Assembly (NCBI GenBank): GCA_021789975.1
Contig: JAJYIT010000016.1
Coordinates: forward strand, 1 to 64,000
Direction of reading: 5' to 3'
From: Bacteroidota bacterium
GTDB lineage: Bacteria > Bacteroidota > Ignavibacteria > Kryptoniales > JAKASW01
Length of the DNA: 64,000 nt
Below are positions 24,883 to 34,699 of this stretch, piece after piece. The translations under genes were made by a program, and so were the position numbers. The notes under the pieces were generated by a model. It did no database searches. It was given only the letters and a program-made list of their open reading frames with translations, and had not been told where the DNA came from. Each line of letters begins with the position of its first letter. Positions within the stretch are counted from its first letter, which is position 1.

Positions 24883-27165
24883 ATGATCAAGGAGGCTGAC
24901 ACGGAAAATTGTTTAAGACACCTGGCGATGCTAAGTCTGGCAGGAATACTCTGGGTGATGGCTATCCTCCTTCCCGAACAGGCCCACGCATATGAATCCG
25001 TCAATCCGGGAAAGTATCATGTTAAAGCTCTTCGCATAGAGCGAGACATCGCGCTGACCGGGAAGCTTTCCGACCCGCTCTGGAAAACCGCCATACCGGT
25101 GGAAGTCGACTGCGAGATACAACCTGGGGATAACATCCGAGCTCCTCAGGAAATGCAGGCTTTTGTGCTTTATAACTCCAGATACATTTATTTCGGATTT
25201 CGCGCAAACGACTCGGACGCTAAGTCGATTCGTTCACATATGGCCGACCGCGACAAAATGACGGACGATGATTTCGCGGGTGTAATTCTCGACACTTACG
25301 GCAACGCACAAAGCGCCTATGAATTCTTCGCGAATCCCTTTGGAGTTCAATTTGATGCTATGAGGACTTCGAACAGTGAGGACGCGAGCTTCGATTGCCT
25401 CTGGTACTCTTCCGGCAACATAACGGATTCCGGGTACACTCTGGAAATCGCAGTACCATTCAAGAGTCTTCGGTTCCCACCGTCGAAGAAGCAGCATTGG
25501 AGAGTCGAGTTCTTCAGAAACCTCCCACGCGACACGCGCTACCAGGTAACATGGACGACGCTCGACCGCAACAATCCCTGTCTCATGTGTCAGACCGGTA
25601 CAATCGATGGAATCGAAGGCATAACTGCTGCCAACAATGTCGAGGTATTACCGTATGCCGTTGGCGTACAGACCGGATCTAAAGGAGATGCCGGTGATCC
25701 GGCATCCAGGTTCACCGATGGTCCTCCAACCGGCAAGGTGGGCGCCGGGTTGCGGTACGCTCCTTCTTCCTCCTTCGCATTGGCAACCGTGGTCAATCCC
25801 GATTTTAGCCAGATCGAATCCGATGCGACACAAATCAGCGTCAACAACACCTTTTCAATCTTCTATGCAGAGAAGAGGCCCTTCTTTCTCGAAGGCGCGG
25901 ATCTCTATTCCACGTTGGCCAGTGCTTTCTATTCACGGATGATCAATAATCCCTTGGCGGCGGCTAAGCTGACCGAAATATCCGGCGGATTCTCCCTTGC
26001 CTACCTTGCGGCTTATGATAGGGAATCACTATTCATGATACCGGGTGAAGAAGGGAGCGATTTTGTCGGGACTTCTTTGAAATCTCTGAGTAATGTCGTT
26101 CGCGCAAAATATGATTTCGGGAGCGAGTCTTTTGTCGGTGCTTTATTGACGACGAGGAATTTTTCCGACGCCCATAATTATGTCGGTGGCGTTGATTGGA
26201 GCTTTCTCTTTGGCGGAAACTTTTACTTTGTCGGGCAGATGCTTCTGACCTATACCCGGGAAGTAAATGACACGTCAATCTTCTCCAGCGACCGGCGCTT
26301 CGGCTCGAGCGGGTACGATGCAGCGTTCAACGGACAGAGTTATTCCGGTTCAGGTTTCCAGACTGATTTCAAACGGAATGCCCGCGACTACAGCTTTGAT
26401 TTGAGTCTCACGAGTGCGGCTCCGACTTTCCAGGCACAGGACGGCTTCATCACCACAAACGACTTCCGGAACGTCAGTCTCTGGCATGGTTACACCATAT
26501 ACTTCGAAAAATCGTTTGTCGAGAACGCATCGATACAATCAACTTCCGGAGTGGGGTTCAATTTCGATGGCGCCCGGAAAAGCGAATGGACTTCCATCCA
26601 GGGACAGGCAAATCTCACAGGTCAGACTTATGTCTGGATGGCGTACTACCCACTCCAGGAAGAGATATTCAACAGTGTCCACTTTCACAAACTGTACAGG
26701 ACAGAAGTAAGCGTGTCCACAAATCCGGTCGGAAGTGTCGCCGGGAATATCTGGGTACAGGTCGGAAGGCTGATCTACCGTCAAGACGATCCTCAGCTCG
26801 GAAGAGGATACAACATTTCGGGTGAGTTGATACTGAAACCGTCAGCAAAAATTGCGCTCGACCTGACGTATTCCCGTTCCCGCCTTTGGTCGTACCACAC
26901 TTTACAGCTCTTCTATGATGGCTACATTGCGAGGAGCTCATTTGTATATCAATTTTCACCCGAGTTATTTGTCAGGCTGATTGGTCAGTACGACCAGTTT
27001 GCCAGACAATTTCAATTTGATCCGATGTTGAGCTACAAGCTGAATCCCTTCACAGTCTTCTACGCAGAATCGAGCCACAACTTTGCGAGGTTCGATCAAC
27101 CATACGGGGTTGAGAGGACCGTTCAGCAGTTTTTCGTGAAGCTTCAATACCTGTGGCAGAACTAA
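24883..27165 (+). CDS. DUF5916 outer-membrane barrel with N-terminal CBM9-like domain
   Basis: The 760-residue protein has a signal peptide (hydrophobic LAMLSLAGILWVMAILLP then EQAHA). A CBM9-like sugar-binding fold follows at about residues 45-230, with ALTGKLSDPLWKTA, YIYFGFRANDSD, MTDDDFAGVILDTYGN, and YTLEIAVPFKSLRFP. The rest is the DUF5916 beta-barrel region, including YAEKRPFFLEGADLY. The start is uncertain: 24883 is the longest frame, but AAGGAGG (24889-24895) lies inside it, and the ATG at 24928 gives a more normal signal peptide. It stands alone as a + strand gene; binding or import of a polymer at the surface is inferred. Confidence 0.8.
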   Translation: MIKEADTENCLRHLAMLSLAGILWVMAILLPEQAHAYESVNPGKYHVKALRIERDIALTGKLSDPLWKTAIPVEVDCEIQPGDNIRAPQEMQAFVLYNSRYIYFGFRANDSDAKSIRSHMADRDKMTDDDFAGVILDTYGNAQSAYEFFANPFGVQFDAMRTSNSEDASFDCLWYSSGNITDSGYTLEIAVPFKSLRFPPSKKQHWRVEFFRNLPRDTRYQVTWTTLDRNNPCLMCQTGTIDGIEGITAANNVEVLPYAVGVQTGSKGDAGDPASRFTDGPPTGKVGAGLRYAPSSSFALATVVNPDFSQIESDATQISVNNTFSIFYAEKRPFFLEGADLYSTLASAFYSRMINNPLAAAKLTEISGGFSLAYLAAYDRESLFMIPGEEGSDFVGTSLKSLSNVVRAKYDFGSESFVGALLTTRNFSDAHNYVGGVDWSFLFGGNFYFVGQMLLTYTREVNDTSIFSSDRRFGSSGYDAAFNGQSYSGSGFQTDFKRNARDYSFDLSLTSAAPTFQAQDGFITTNDFRNVSLWHGYTIYFEKSFVENASIQSTSGVGFNFDGARKSEWTSIQGQANLTGQTYVWMAYYPLQEEIFNSVHFHKLYRTEVSVSTNPVGSVAGNIWVQVGRLIYRQDDPQLGRGYNISGELILKPSAKIALDLTYSRSRLWSYHTLQLFYDGYIARSSFVYQFSPELFVRLIGQYDQFARQFQFDPMLSYKLNPFTVFYAESSHNFARFDQPYGVERTVQQFFVKLQYLWQN

Positions 27166-27311
27166 GCCTTGGGTCAGGCATCGCAGATTACTCGGCTGGT
27201 GGAGTGCCGGATTGATGTGGAAGTTCAATCCACTTCTTCGATAATCCACCATCCCATCGCTCCTTTTGCTCTGGTTTGATTCTCCCTCCTTCAACTTCTA
27301 AATTACTCAAG

Positions 27312-27701
27312 ATGTCTTCAGGAACCAGAAGTTTCACATTGGATGAAGCGCGATCGCTGCTCAAGGACTTGCTGCCGGATCTTGCTGAGGTTGTCCGCCT
27401 GAAAAGGGTTCTGGACGCCAGGAGGTATGATATTTACCGTCACCAATATTTCGGCGGGGCCGGACCCAACGGCACCGGCAGCTACCCACGCGAGCTTGAG
27501 AGCCTTGTGAAACTGCTCCGAAAATTCGACGAGGAAGGAGTTCTCGTAAAGAGCCTCGACGAGGGTCTCATAGACTTTCCACATGTCAGGGAAAACGGCG
27601 AAGAGATTTTCTTGTGTTACAAGTTAGGTGAGGAGAATATTCTATTCTGGCACCCGATGGAGACGGGTTTTGCCGCACGACGAAAAACATCTGAACTATA
27701 A
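27312..27701 (+). CDS. DUF2203 family protein
   Basis: Start ATG 27312 gives 129 residues beginning MSSGTRSFTLDEARSLLKDL, matching the usual DUF2203 opening (FTxxEAxxxLPxL). The conserved C-terminal part is also present: GVLVKSLDEGLIDFPHVREN, then EIFLCYKLGEENILFWHP and a GFAARR end. The family is small, cytosolic and of unknown function. It lies eight bases before the proline dehydrogenase gene and is probably co-transcribed with it. Confidence 0.85.
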   Translation: MSSGTRSFTLDEARSLLKDLLPDLAEVVRLKRVLDARRYDIYRHQYFGGAGPNGTGSYPRELESLVKLLRKFDEEGVLVKSLDEGLIDFPHVRENGEEIFLCYKLGEENILFWHPMETGFAARRKTSEL

Positions 27702-27709
27702 ACGGAGAA

Positions 27710-28615
27710 ATGATGAACCCGTTGAATAATGTTGTAGTATCAACCCTTCAGTATGCCCCAAAAGGGTTTGTGAAGCGGTTCGCAATGCGTTACATCGCAG
27801 GCGAAGGAATAGAAGATGCAGCACGAGTTGTAAGGGTGCTGAACTCCAGGAGCTTATTGGCCACTATCGATGTGCTTGGCGAAAACGTGACAAAGAAAGA
27901 AGAGGCGATTGAGTCGACAAAAGCAGCTAAAGAAGTACTTCATATGGTTGCTAAGAACAAACTCGATTCAAATCTGTCGATCAAGCTGACACAGTTTGGA
28001 CTAAACATAGATCCCGATTTTTGCTTTGAGAATGTCAGGGGAATCATGGACGTTGCCCGCGGCTACGGCAACTTCGTCAGGATAGACATGGAGGATTCTA
28101 CCGTCATCAGCGCCACTCTCGGGTTGTACGAGAAACTTCGGAATTCCGGATATGAAAATACCGGCGTTGTTATTCAGGCATACATGAAGCGAAGTGAGGA
28201 AGACATTAAGCACCTGATCAAGATGAACGCGAACGTAAGATTATGCAAGGGGATCTACATCGAGCCCGACGGAATTGCTTACAAGGGGCGGGAAGAAATT
28301 AGACAGAATTACACAAAACTCCTGAACATGCTTCTGGACGGTGGAAGTCGCGTCGGAATCGCGACGCATGACGAAGTGCTGGTGAAGGCTGCATACGATT
28401 CAATCAGGCGCATGAAGCTCAGTAAGGACAGGTACGAATTCCAGATGTTGTACGGTGTTCGACGCGACCTGCGAGACAAGATTGTCGCCGACGGACATCG
28501 GCTCAGAGTATACGTACCTTTTGGGCCGCACTGGTATGCTTACTCCATGAGACGATTCAAGGAGAACCCGCAGGTGGCCGGGTATGTAGCGAAGGCGATA
28601 CTTGGCTTCGAGTAA
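27710..28615 (+). CDS. Proline dehydrogenase (monofunctional)
   Basis: The 301-residue TIM-barrel flavoenzyme oxidises L-proline to pyrroline-5-carboxylate and passes electrons through FAD to quinone. Family motifs visible include SIKLTQFGLNIDPDF, FVRIDMEDS, VIQAYMKRSEED, VRLCKGIYIEP, GIATHDE, FQMLYGVRRDL, and the C-terminal RVYVPFGPHWYAYSMRRFKE, with the two conserved Arg residues that bind substrate. The length is that of the single-function bacterial enzymes. No P5C dehydrogenase lies next to it. It starts at ATG 27710 (an ATGATG pair; either could be used) after GGAGAA. Confidence 0.95.
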   Translation: MMNPLNNVVVSTLQYAPKGFVKRFAMRYIAGEGIEDAARVVRVLNSRSLLATIDVLGENVTKKEEAIESTKAAKEVLHMVAKNKLDSNLSIKLTQFGLNIDPDFCFENVRGIMDVARGYGNFVRIDMEDSTVISATLGLYEKLRNSGYENTGVVIQAYMKRSEEDIKHLIKMNANVRLCKGIYIEPDGIAYKGREEIRQNYTKLLNMLLDGGSRVGIATHDEVLVKAAYDSIRRMKLSKDRYEFQMLYGVRRDLRDKIVADGHRLRVYVPFGPHWYAYSMRRFKENPQVAGYVAKAILGFE

Positions 28616-29010
28616 GCCCAAGGAAAAGATTTGGACACTGATTTTCACGGAACGGACGGATAACCTCGGACTCCAGAAATTCTAATTAGCACTTGATCGG
28701 TCGAGATCCGTCGTTTGAGTGACGATCCGCGTTCAAGTGCTTTGCTATATTGCGGCTGGAGATCAAATGTCCTGACAAGACGGCGCAAGCCTGAGAAGTT
28801 GCATCGTTTCCGCACAGCTTGTAATCCATCGCTATTAATGCTTGCAGTCCCGCTTCTTGCTTTATTTCAGCAACTTGTAGAAATTGATTCGGCTTTTAGT
28901 GCTTAGTGAACGTCTACGGTGAATCTAAGAACCGAGTCGATGAGTGATGCGCGGTTGCGGAGGGTGACTCGATAGAAACTTGATAGGGAGTTCAAACGGC
29001 ACCTGCAAAA
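28616..29010. other. Gene-free stretch with an inverted repeat
   Basis: No supported gene. The region contains a 9-bp perfect inverted repeat (28688-28741) and then apparently unconstrained sequence up to the truncated restriction gene. GGGAG near 28986-28990 is the only ribosome-site-like sequence before that gene, and it is about 20 bases from the TTG at 29011. Confidence 0.5.
28688..28741. terminator. Inverted repeat after proline dehydrogenase, possible terminator
   Basis: AGCACTTGA (28688-28696) is perfectly complementary to TCAAGTGCT (28733-28741) across a 36-base loop. Only a short T-rich run (TTTGCTATATT) follows, so termination is possible but not strong. Confidence 0.4.
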
Positions 29011-29925
29011 TTGTCAGAGGCTGAAACTCGTTATAGCCTGATCGAACCGGAGCTTAAGAATGCGGGATGGAATCTTAATGACCGATCACGGGTCAGAACA
29101 GAAATCCCTGTGGACGGGTACGATGCAACTCCACTCAACGGCTTTGCCGATTATTGCCTTTACCGTTCCGACGGCGACGTCCTTGCCGTGGTCGAGGCGA
29201 AACGCACGAGCAGGGACGCGCGGGTGGGAAAACAGCAGCTCCTCCAGTATTCAGAAGCAATCGAAAAGAAGCAATCCTTCAGACCCTTCGGCTTCATGGC
29301 AAACGGGGAGGAAATCTTTTTCTGGGACAGCGAGGTTTCTGCGGAAAGACAGGTGGCGGGATTCTTTTCACGCGAAAATCTCGAAAGACTCCTCTGGATA
29401 AAACAGAATACGAAGCCTCTCAACAGTGTGCAGATAGACAGCACTATTGTGGAGCGCGCATACCAGACCGAAGCCATAAGGCGCATTTCCGAGGCAATCG
29501 AGTCGAAGAAGAAACGAAAAGCCCTTCTCGTGATGGCGACAGGGACCGGCAAGACCCGAACCATCATGGCACTGATCGACGTCTTCCTCCGTACCCATAA
29601 TGCACAGCGCGTCCTCTTCCTTGCCGACCGCGATCCTTTGGTGGAGCAGGCACTGACGGACGGTTTCAAATCATTTCTGCCGAACGAGTCCCGCGCCCGC
29701 ATCCGCACGTACGACCTCGAAGAAGCAAAATTAGCTCGCATCTGCGTTTCGACGCTTCAGACATTGGAGCTCTGCTACGACAAGTTCACTCCCGCCGATT
29801 TCGACTTGGTCATCACGGACGAGTGCCACCGTTCCATCGGCTTTCCTGGAGATGTTCGGGGATCCGGCGAGCAATCCGAAAGGATGGAAAACTATCACGC
29901 TGGGCGACGCAATTGCGTATTTTGA
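29011..29925 (+). pseudogene. hsdR: Truncated type I restriction enzyme R subunit (5' part of hsdR)
   Basis: The frame encodes about 280 residues of HsdR. It has an N-terminal nuclease region (SEAETRYSLIEPELKNAGWN; VVEAKRTSRDARVGKQQLLQ, the D..ExK catalytic pattern), then the helicase start with Walker A (MATGTGKTRTIMALI) and the DEAD-box variant VITDECHRSI. Full HsdR is about 800-1000 residues, and the rest is missing. Immediately after DECHRSI the DNA changes to an hsdS reading frame, and this frame runs on as unrelated residues to a stop at 29925. It cannot work as a translocating nuclease. The TTG start at 29011 is approximate. Confidence 0.85.
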
Positions 29926-30475
29926 ATATGGGACATCAGTAAGATCCAATGATAACAATAGGGGTGTTCCAATAATTGGCATGGGCAACATTACGTATGA
30001 GGGTAGACTGGATTTTAACAACCTAAGATATGTTCAACTTCCTGCTAATGAGTTTCAAAAGTTGAAACTTGAAAGAGGAGACATCATCTTCAACCGAACT
30101 AATTCAACAGAGTTGGTTGGGAAGACAGCATATTGGACTGCCGATTTTGATGCTGTCATCGCGTCTTATTTGGTAAAACTAAAGTTATTTCCAGAGTACG
30201 AGCCTGCTTGGTTCTCAGCACTATTGAATACTCACTATTTCAAAAAGCTCTTTGCTCAACGGTGCAAGAAAGCCGTGAACCAATCCAACATTAGCCCAAC
30301 TCTGTTGAAAGAATTTCCGATGTACCAGCCTCCAACAATCGAACAACAAAAATTCTCAGGACTTGTTGAGAAAATTGAGTCACTTCGAGGAAAGCAAAGT
30401 GATTCTGAAAAAGAGTTAGACAACCTTTTCAACAGCCTCATGCAGAGGGCATTCAAAGGAGAGCTTGTGTCTTGA
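29852..30475 (+). pseudogene. hsdS: C-terminal half of type I specificity subunit (hsdS remnant)
   Basis: The frame starts with MFGDPASNPKGWKTITLGD, a motif at the start of a second half of HsdS, and continues through one target recognition domain (YFEYGTSVRSND ... IIFNRTNSTELVG). A helical conserved region and coiled coil follow at the C terminus (TIEQQKFSGLVEKIESLRGK, LDNLFNSLMQRAFKGELV). Only 207 residues are present, against about 400 for an intact subunit. The preceding bases, in frame, read FLEMFGDP, so the gene extends 5' until it meets hsdR. Base composition is clearly more A/T-rich than in the neighbours, suggesting horizontal origin. No hsdM is present. Confidence 0.85.
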
Positions 30476-30709
30476 GCAACGTCGATTAGAATAGTCTGCC
30501 GGAGGTCTGCGAATCTTACGAGTCCAGGACTCATGAAAGACCTCTTCGAGACGGCATTCCACTATTCCCCCATTCCATTATTCCATGGTTCCAGCTTTCC
30601 ATCGTCCCGTCGCTCTATTCCTCTCGCCTCTTAAACAACCACGCTCCGTCCCTTTCATTATTCCAGGCTTTCGAATTAGATTTGAGAACAGGACGAAAGC
30701 AGATTCCAT

Positions 30710-32728
30710 ATGCTCAACAAATTCGAAATCATATCAGGATATGAACCCGCCGGCGATCAGCCGGAGGCAATCGAGCAACTGACCGAAGGTCTGAAGTCAG
30801 GTCAGAAGTTCCAGACGCTGCTCGGCGTCACCGGCAGCGGCAAGACTTACACGATGGCGCAGATTATGCAGAGAGTCAACAAGCCGACTCTCGTTATCTC
30901 TCACAACAAGACGCTCGCCGCGCAGCTCTATGCCGAATTCAAACAGCTTTTCCCCGACAACGTCGTCGAGTTCTTTATTTCATACTACGACTACTATCAG
31001 CCTGAAGCCTACATCCCGCAGACCGACACATATATTGAGAAGGATTCTTCGATAAACGATGAGATCGACCGTCTCAGACTCCGGGCAACAAGCTCGCTTC
31101 TCAGTGGCCGTAAAGACGTAATTGTCGTCGCCTCTGTCTCCTGCATTTATGGTATCGGCTCGCCGGCAGACTATCGTCATGAAGTCGTGGTAATAACGAA
31201 GGGCGAGAAGATGGGGCGAAGACATTTGCAGGAGATGCTGATAAAAAGTCTCTACTCCCGAAATGACGTCGAATTCCTCCGCGGCACTTTCCGCGTCCGC
31301 GGCGACGTGGTCGAAATATTCCCGGCATACGAAATAGAAGAGGCCGTCCGGGTCGAGTTCTTCGGCGATGAGATCGATTCGATAAAAACATTCGATCCGT
31401 TGACGGGAGCAGCCGTCCTGGAGATGGATGAGGTTAGCATATATCCGGCGCGTCACTTCGTGACGAGCGAAGAAAATCTTGAACGGGCGATCGTCTCAAT
31501 CGAGGCAGAGCTTGTCAACCGACTTACCGAACTTCGCGCACTCGGAAAGTATCTGGAAGCTCAGAGAATCGAACAGCGGACCAGGTTCGACATCGAGATG
31601 ATGCGGGAAGTCGGATACTGCAACGGCATCGAGAATTATTCCAGACACATCACAAACCGCGAGCCCGGTCAGCGCCCTTATGTACTCCTCGATTATTTCC
31701 CCGAGGATTTCCTTCTCTTCATAGATGAGTCACACCAGACGGTCCCGCAGCTTCGTGCGATGTACAACGGCGACTGCTCGCGGAAGATGACTCTCGTCGA
31801 ATACGGTTTCAGGTTGCCATCCGCACTCGACAACCGTCCGCTCAAGTTCAATGAATTCGAAGCGATGATAAAACAGGTGATCTTCGTCAGCGCGACTCCC
31901 GCTGAATACGAGCTTGAGAAAAGTGGCGGCGTCATAGTCGAGCAGGTGATACGACCGACCGGCATCGTCGATCCTGAAGTTGAAGTCAGACCGGTTAAGA
32001 ACCAGATGGATGATTTGATACAGGAGATCAGGGAACGGGTGAAGGCGAAAGAACGCACGCTCGTAACTACGCTGACGAAAAGAATGGCAGAAGACCTGAC
32101 CGAATATCTTAGGAACCTGAACATACGAGTGAAATACATTCATTCGGACATCGATTCCCTCGAGCGCGTCTCGATCTTGAGGGACCTAAGACTCGGCGAG
32201 TTCGATGTGCTTGTCGGTGTGAACCTCCTTCGTGAAGGGCTTGATCTTCCGGAAGTCTCACTCGTAGCAATCCTCGACGCAGACAAAGAAGGGTTCCTGC
32301 GATCAGAGAAATCTCTTATCCAGACTGCGGGCAGGGCCGCAAGAAATATCGGAAGCCGCGTTATCCTCTACGCAGATTCGGTCACGAAGAGCATGAAGCG
32401 GATGATGGACGAAACGAGCCGCAGGCGAAAGATTCAATCCGATTACAACGTGAAACACGGCATCAAGCCGAAATCCATTGTCAAGACTACGGAAGAAATC
32501 ATGGCATCGACCGCCATAGCTGATGTGAGGGCCGAGGGCGAAGAAAGAGTCCGTCGTCTCCAGCAGGCAAGTGTCGCAGAAAAACCCGAAAAATATTTGT
32601 CCGAGCAGCAGAAGAGGGATCTTGTCGACAGGCTCACGAAGGAGATGTACCAGGCGGCGAAGGATCTCGATTTCGAGAAAGCTGCGGAGCTCCGTGACGA
32701 GGTCCATAGATTATCAGGGGAAAAATGA
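30710..32728 (+). CDS. uvrB: UvrABC system protein B
   Basis: The 672-residue nucleotide excision repair helicase verifies damage handed over by UvrA and recruits UvrC. Features in order: Walker A ([10 protein letters not shown], about residue 40), the beta-hairpin [10 protein letters not shown] that inserts between strands, DEAD-like FIDESHQ, helicase motifs [15 protein letters not shown] and QTAGRAARN, and the C-terminal UVR domain ([20 protein letters not shown]) that binds UvrC. The length is normal. The ATG start lies after a 234-base spacer from the hsdS remnant. Its stop overlaps the start of the next gene (ATGA). Confidence 0.98.
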   Translation: MLNKFEIISGYEPAGDQPEAIEQLTEGLKSGQKFQTLLGVTGSGKTYTMAQIMQRVNKPTLVISHNKTLAAQLYAEFKQLFPDNVVEFFISYYDYYQPEAYIPQTDTYIEKDSSINDEIDRLRLRATSSLLSGRKDVIVVASVSCIYGIGSPADYRHEVVVITKGEKMGRRHLQEMLIKSLYSRNDVEFLRGTFRVRGDVVEIFPAYEIEEAVRVEFFGDEIDSIKTFDPLTGAAVLEMDEVSIYPARHFVTSEENLERAIVSIEAELVNRLTELRALGKYLEAQRIEQRTRFDIEMMREVGYCNGIENYSRHITNREPGQRPYVLLDYFPEDFLLFIDESHQTVPQLRAMYNGDCSRKMTLVEYGFRLPSALDNRPLKFNEFEAMIKQVIFVSATPAEYELEKSGGVIVEQVIRPTGIVDPEVEVRPVKNQMDDLIQEIRERVKAKERTLVTTLTKRMAEDLTEYLRNLNIRVKYIHSDIDSLERVSILRDLRLGEFDVLVGVNLLREGLDLPEVSLVAILDADKEGFLRSEKSLIQTAGRAARNIGSRVILYADSVTKSMKRMMDETSRRRKIQSDYNVKHGIKPKSIVKTTEEIMASTAIADVRAEGEERVRRLQQASVAEKPEKYLSEQQKRDLVDRLTKEMYQAAKDLDFEKAAELRDEVHRLSGEK

Positions 32729-33438
32729 CGCTTGCGGCGGCGGCTGAGGGAATTGCGGAGGCAATCGAAGACTTTATTTACCCCCATCTATGTTCAACCT
32801 GCTCCGGCTCGCTGTCAAGGCATGAGAGATATGTCTGTTCGCGGTGCTGGGACAGTTTCGATAGAGTTGTTCCGACCGAGACCATTATCCAGGCAATCGA
32901 ATCCAAGTTTCTTGTGGATGAGGCAGTCGATCTCGTCGATTCGGTGTTTCTCTTCGAGCAGGATCCGCGTGTTCGGATGGCCGTCCATCTTCTCAAATAT
33001 GATGGGGCGGAAGCGATCGCGGACAAATTCGGAGTGTACATTTCCAAAAAAATAGCCGGTGATGAGAGGTTATCTACCTGTAGCGTGATTGCTCCTGTGC
33101 CCCTGCATCCCGTGAGACAGCGAGAGCGGGGTTATAACCAGAGTGACCTGATTGCACGCAGCGTAGGGAGAAATCTTGAAATCGACAATTTACCGAACCT
33201 GCTCATACGAACGCGACAGACTCAATCACAGACACTCTTCGATGCGGAAGGGAGAAGTCGAAACATACACGGGGCTTTTGCGATCGGGCCGGAATTCCAC
33301 AAGAGAATTTGCGGTGTGAGAGTTCTCCTGATAGACGATGTAATAACAACCGGATCGACAATTAAAGAGTGTGCGTCAACTCTTAGACAGGGCGGTGCGT
33401 CAGGTGTATGCGCTGCCTCCGCCGCAATAACTGTCTGA
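32725..33438 (+). CDS. ComF family phosphoribosyltransferase-like protein
   Basis: The 237-residue protein overlaps uvrB by ATGA. An N-terminal zinc-ribbon-like pair of cysteine motifs (CSTCSG; CSRCW) precedes the amidophosphoribosyltransferase-like fold. Characteristic ComF motifs are present: [40 protein letters not shown], and the PRPP loop [13 protein letters not shown]. In transformable bacteria ComF helps bring single-stranded DNA through the inner membrane during natural uptake. Many genomes retain it without full competence, so the exact role here is inferred. Confidence 0.9.
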   Translation: MTLAAAAEGIAEAIEDFIYPHLCSTCSGSLSRHERYVCSRCWDSFDRVVPTETIIQAIESKFLVDEAVDLVDSVFLFEQDPRVRMAVHLLKYDGAEAIADKFGVYISKKIAGDERLSTCSVIAPVPLHPVRQRERGYNQSDLIARSVGRNLEIDNLPNLLIRTRQTQSQTLFDAEGRSRNIHGAFAIGPEFHKRICGVRVLLIDDVITTGSTIKECASTLRQGGASGVCAASAAITV

Positions 33439-33450
33439 GACTTCCGGCGA

Positions 33451-34251
33451 CTATTTCCGACTTAATGCCTCAGCCAGCTCTACGATTGAATCAAAAGTGA
33501 AGTCAGGGACTATCCCGAAATGTTCCCCGTATGAATCGTTAAATCTACCGGTCTTCACCAATATTCCCACGAGACCCGCATCCATCGCTCCCTTGATGTC
33601 TGCCTCGATGTCGTCTCCCACCATGGCAAATTCCCCGGACAGCCACCTCTGATTTGCTTCAGTCCTTATATCGTGGACGGCGAGGTTATAAAACTGTCGC
33701 GATGGTTTGCCGATAATCTTTGCCTGCTTGCCCGACGAATACTCCAGTGCTGCAACGAAGGCACCTGCGTCGATCTGTAAGCCTTCACTGTTTCGATAAT
33801 ACCTATTCTTCCTCAAGGCAATGAGCTCAGTTCCACCCATCACCAGTTTGAATGCCTTGTTGAGCATCTCATAATCCATCTGGCTTCCGATGTCGCCGAT
33901 GATGACATAGTCGGGGTTCCGGCCGGAACTCTCTATCTCTTTGAATTCTTCCAATAATTCAGGTGCAACCACGAAGTTGCATTTTATACCCTCGAAAGTC
34001 TTCAGCAATTCCGCCGCCGCAGATGCAGCAGTGAAAATCTCTTCAGCGTCTGTCTCGATGCCAAGACTGCGAAGCCTTTCCGCAATTGATCGACGAGAAA
34101 GCTTCGTCGTTCCGGATACAAATCTGAAATTGTATTTGTTTTCCCTCAGACTCTGAACAAATTTGCTCGCGCCTGGCAGAAGAACATCCCCAACCATCAG
34201 TGTCCCGTCCAGGTCGATCAGCCATCCCTTTAAATCGTCAAGTGATTTCAA
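33451..34251 (-). CDS. HAD-IIA hydrolase, NagD-like phosphatase
   Basis: The 266-residue cytosolic phosphatase has class-IIA HAD motifs: WLIDLDGTLMVGD (motif I nucleophile DxD), RFVSGTTKLSRR (motif II), IGKPSRQFYNLA with the conserved Lys, and MVGDDIEADIKGAMDAG (motif IV). The cap is of the C2 type between motifs II and III, as in NagD/AraL/p-nitrophenyl phosphatases. The substrate cannot be read from sequence; sugar phosphates or nucleotides are typical. It is convergent with comF, only 12 bases apart. Confidence 0.9.
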   Translation of the reverse strand: MKSLDDLKGWLIDLDGTLMVGDVLLPGASKFVQSLRENKYNFRFVSGTTKLSRRSIAERLRSLGIETDAEEIFTAASAAAELLKTFEGIKCNFVVAPELLEEFKEIESSGRNPDYVIIGDIGSQMDYEMLNKAFKLVMGGTELIALRKNRYYRNSEGLQIDAGAFVAALEYSSGKQAKIIGKPSRQFYNLAVHDIRTEANQRWLSGEFAMVGDDIEADIKGAMDAGLVGILVKTGRFNDSYGEHFGIVPDFTFDSIVELAEALSRK

Positions 34252-34616
34252 TTTCCTGTGTGTCCACCTTCTTATTTCTCATAGTACCTTGATGAATTGA
34301 ACTCTAAGTTACTGAGTTGCCGTTGACTTTTGCAAAGATATTTGGAGTAGAGGGAGATGATCTCAGCCATAGATCGGGCTCTTCCTTCTAACTGACCCTC
34401 CCCCTTCCTTTCGCGAAAAAGAGAATGTCGAGAAGAAGATCTACTGCTCTGACGCGTCGATCTTGAGTCCACCGAATTGAATATTCATGGAAAGACTCCT
34501 CGATGCAGGCGGTGAGTTCGGAAGTAGAGCACGATAGTTGAGCAGTTACGACAGTCTTCACTGCTTCCCGGTGGGGGACTACATCGTGGAGTTCTCCTTA
34601 GTCCCTCACATAAAAC
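34252..34616. other. Gene-free stretch
   Basis: No supported gene. The bases form the leader of the HAD gene (-) and the 3' trailer of the cytochrome cluster. Short frames here have no coding character or ribosome sites. Confidence 0.5.
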
Positions 34617-34646
34617 GGCTGGCCTTCAATTTATTGAAAGCCAGCC
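34617..34646 (-). terminator. Intrinsic terminator of the porin-cytochrome operon
   Basis: Read on the - strand, GGCTGGCTTTCAA and TTGAAGGCCAGCC form a 13-bp stem with one G-U pair and a 4-base loop, followed by GTTTTATG. It lies 54 bases past the stop of the heptaheme lipoprotein gene. Confidence 0.65.
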
Positions 34647-34699
34647 TCCTTGCACTATTTCAAGGGTTCAGCTGCCGCGTCGAAGTATTTCAAAATGAC

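Noticed and set aside
24883-24927. First 15 codons of the DUF5916 gene as certain coding
   Set aside because: AAGGAGG lies within them and the ATG at 24928 gives a good signal peptide, so the true start remains open.
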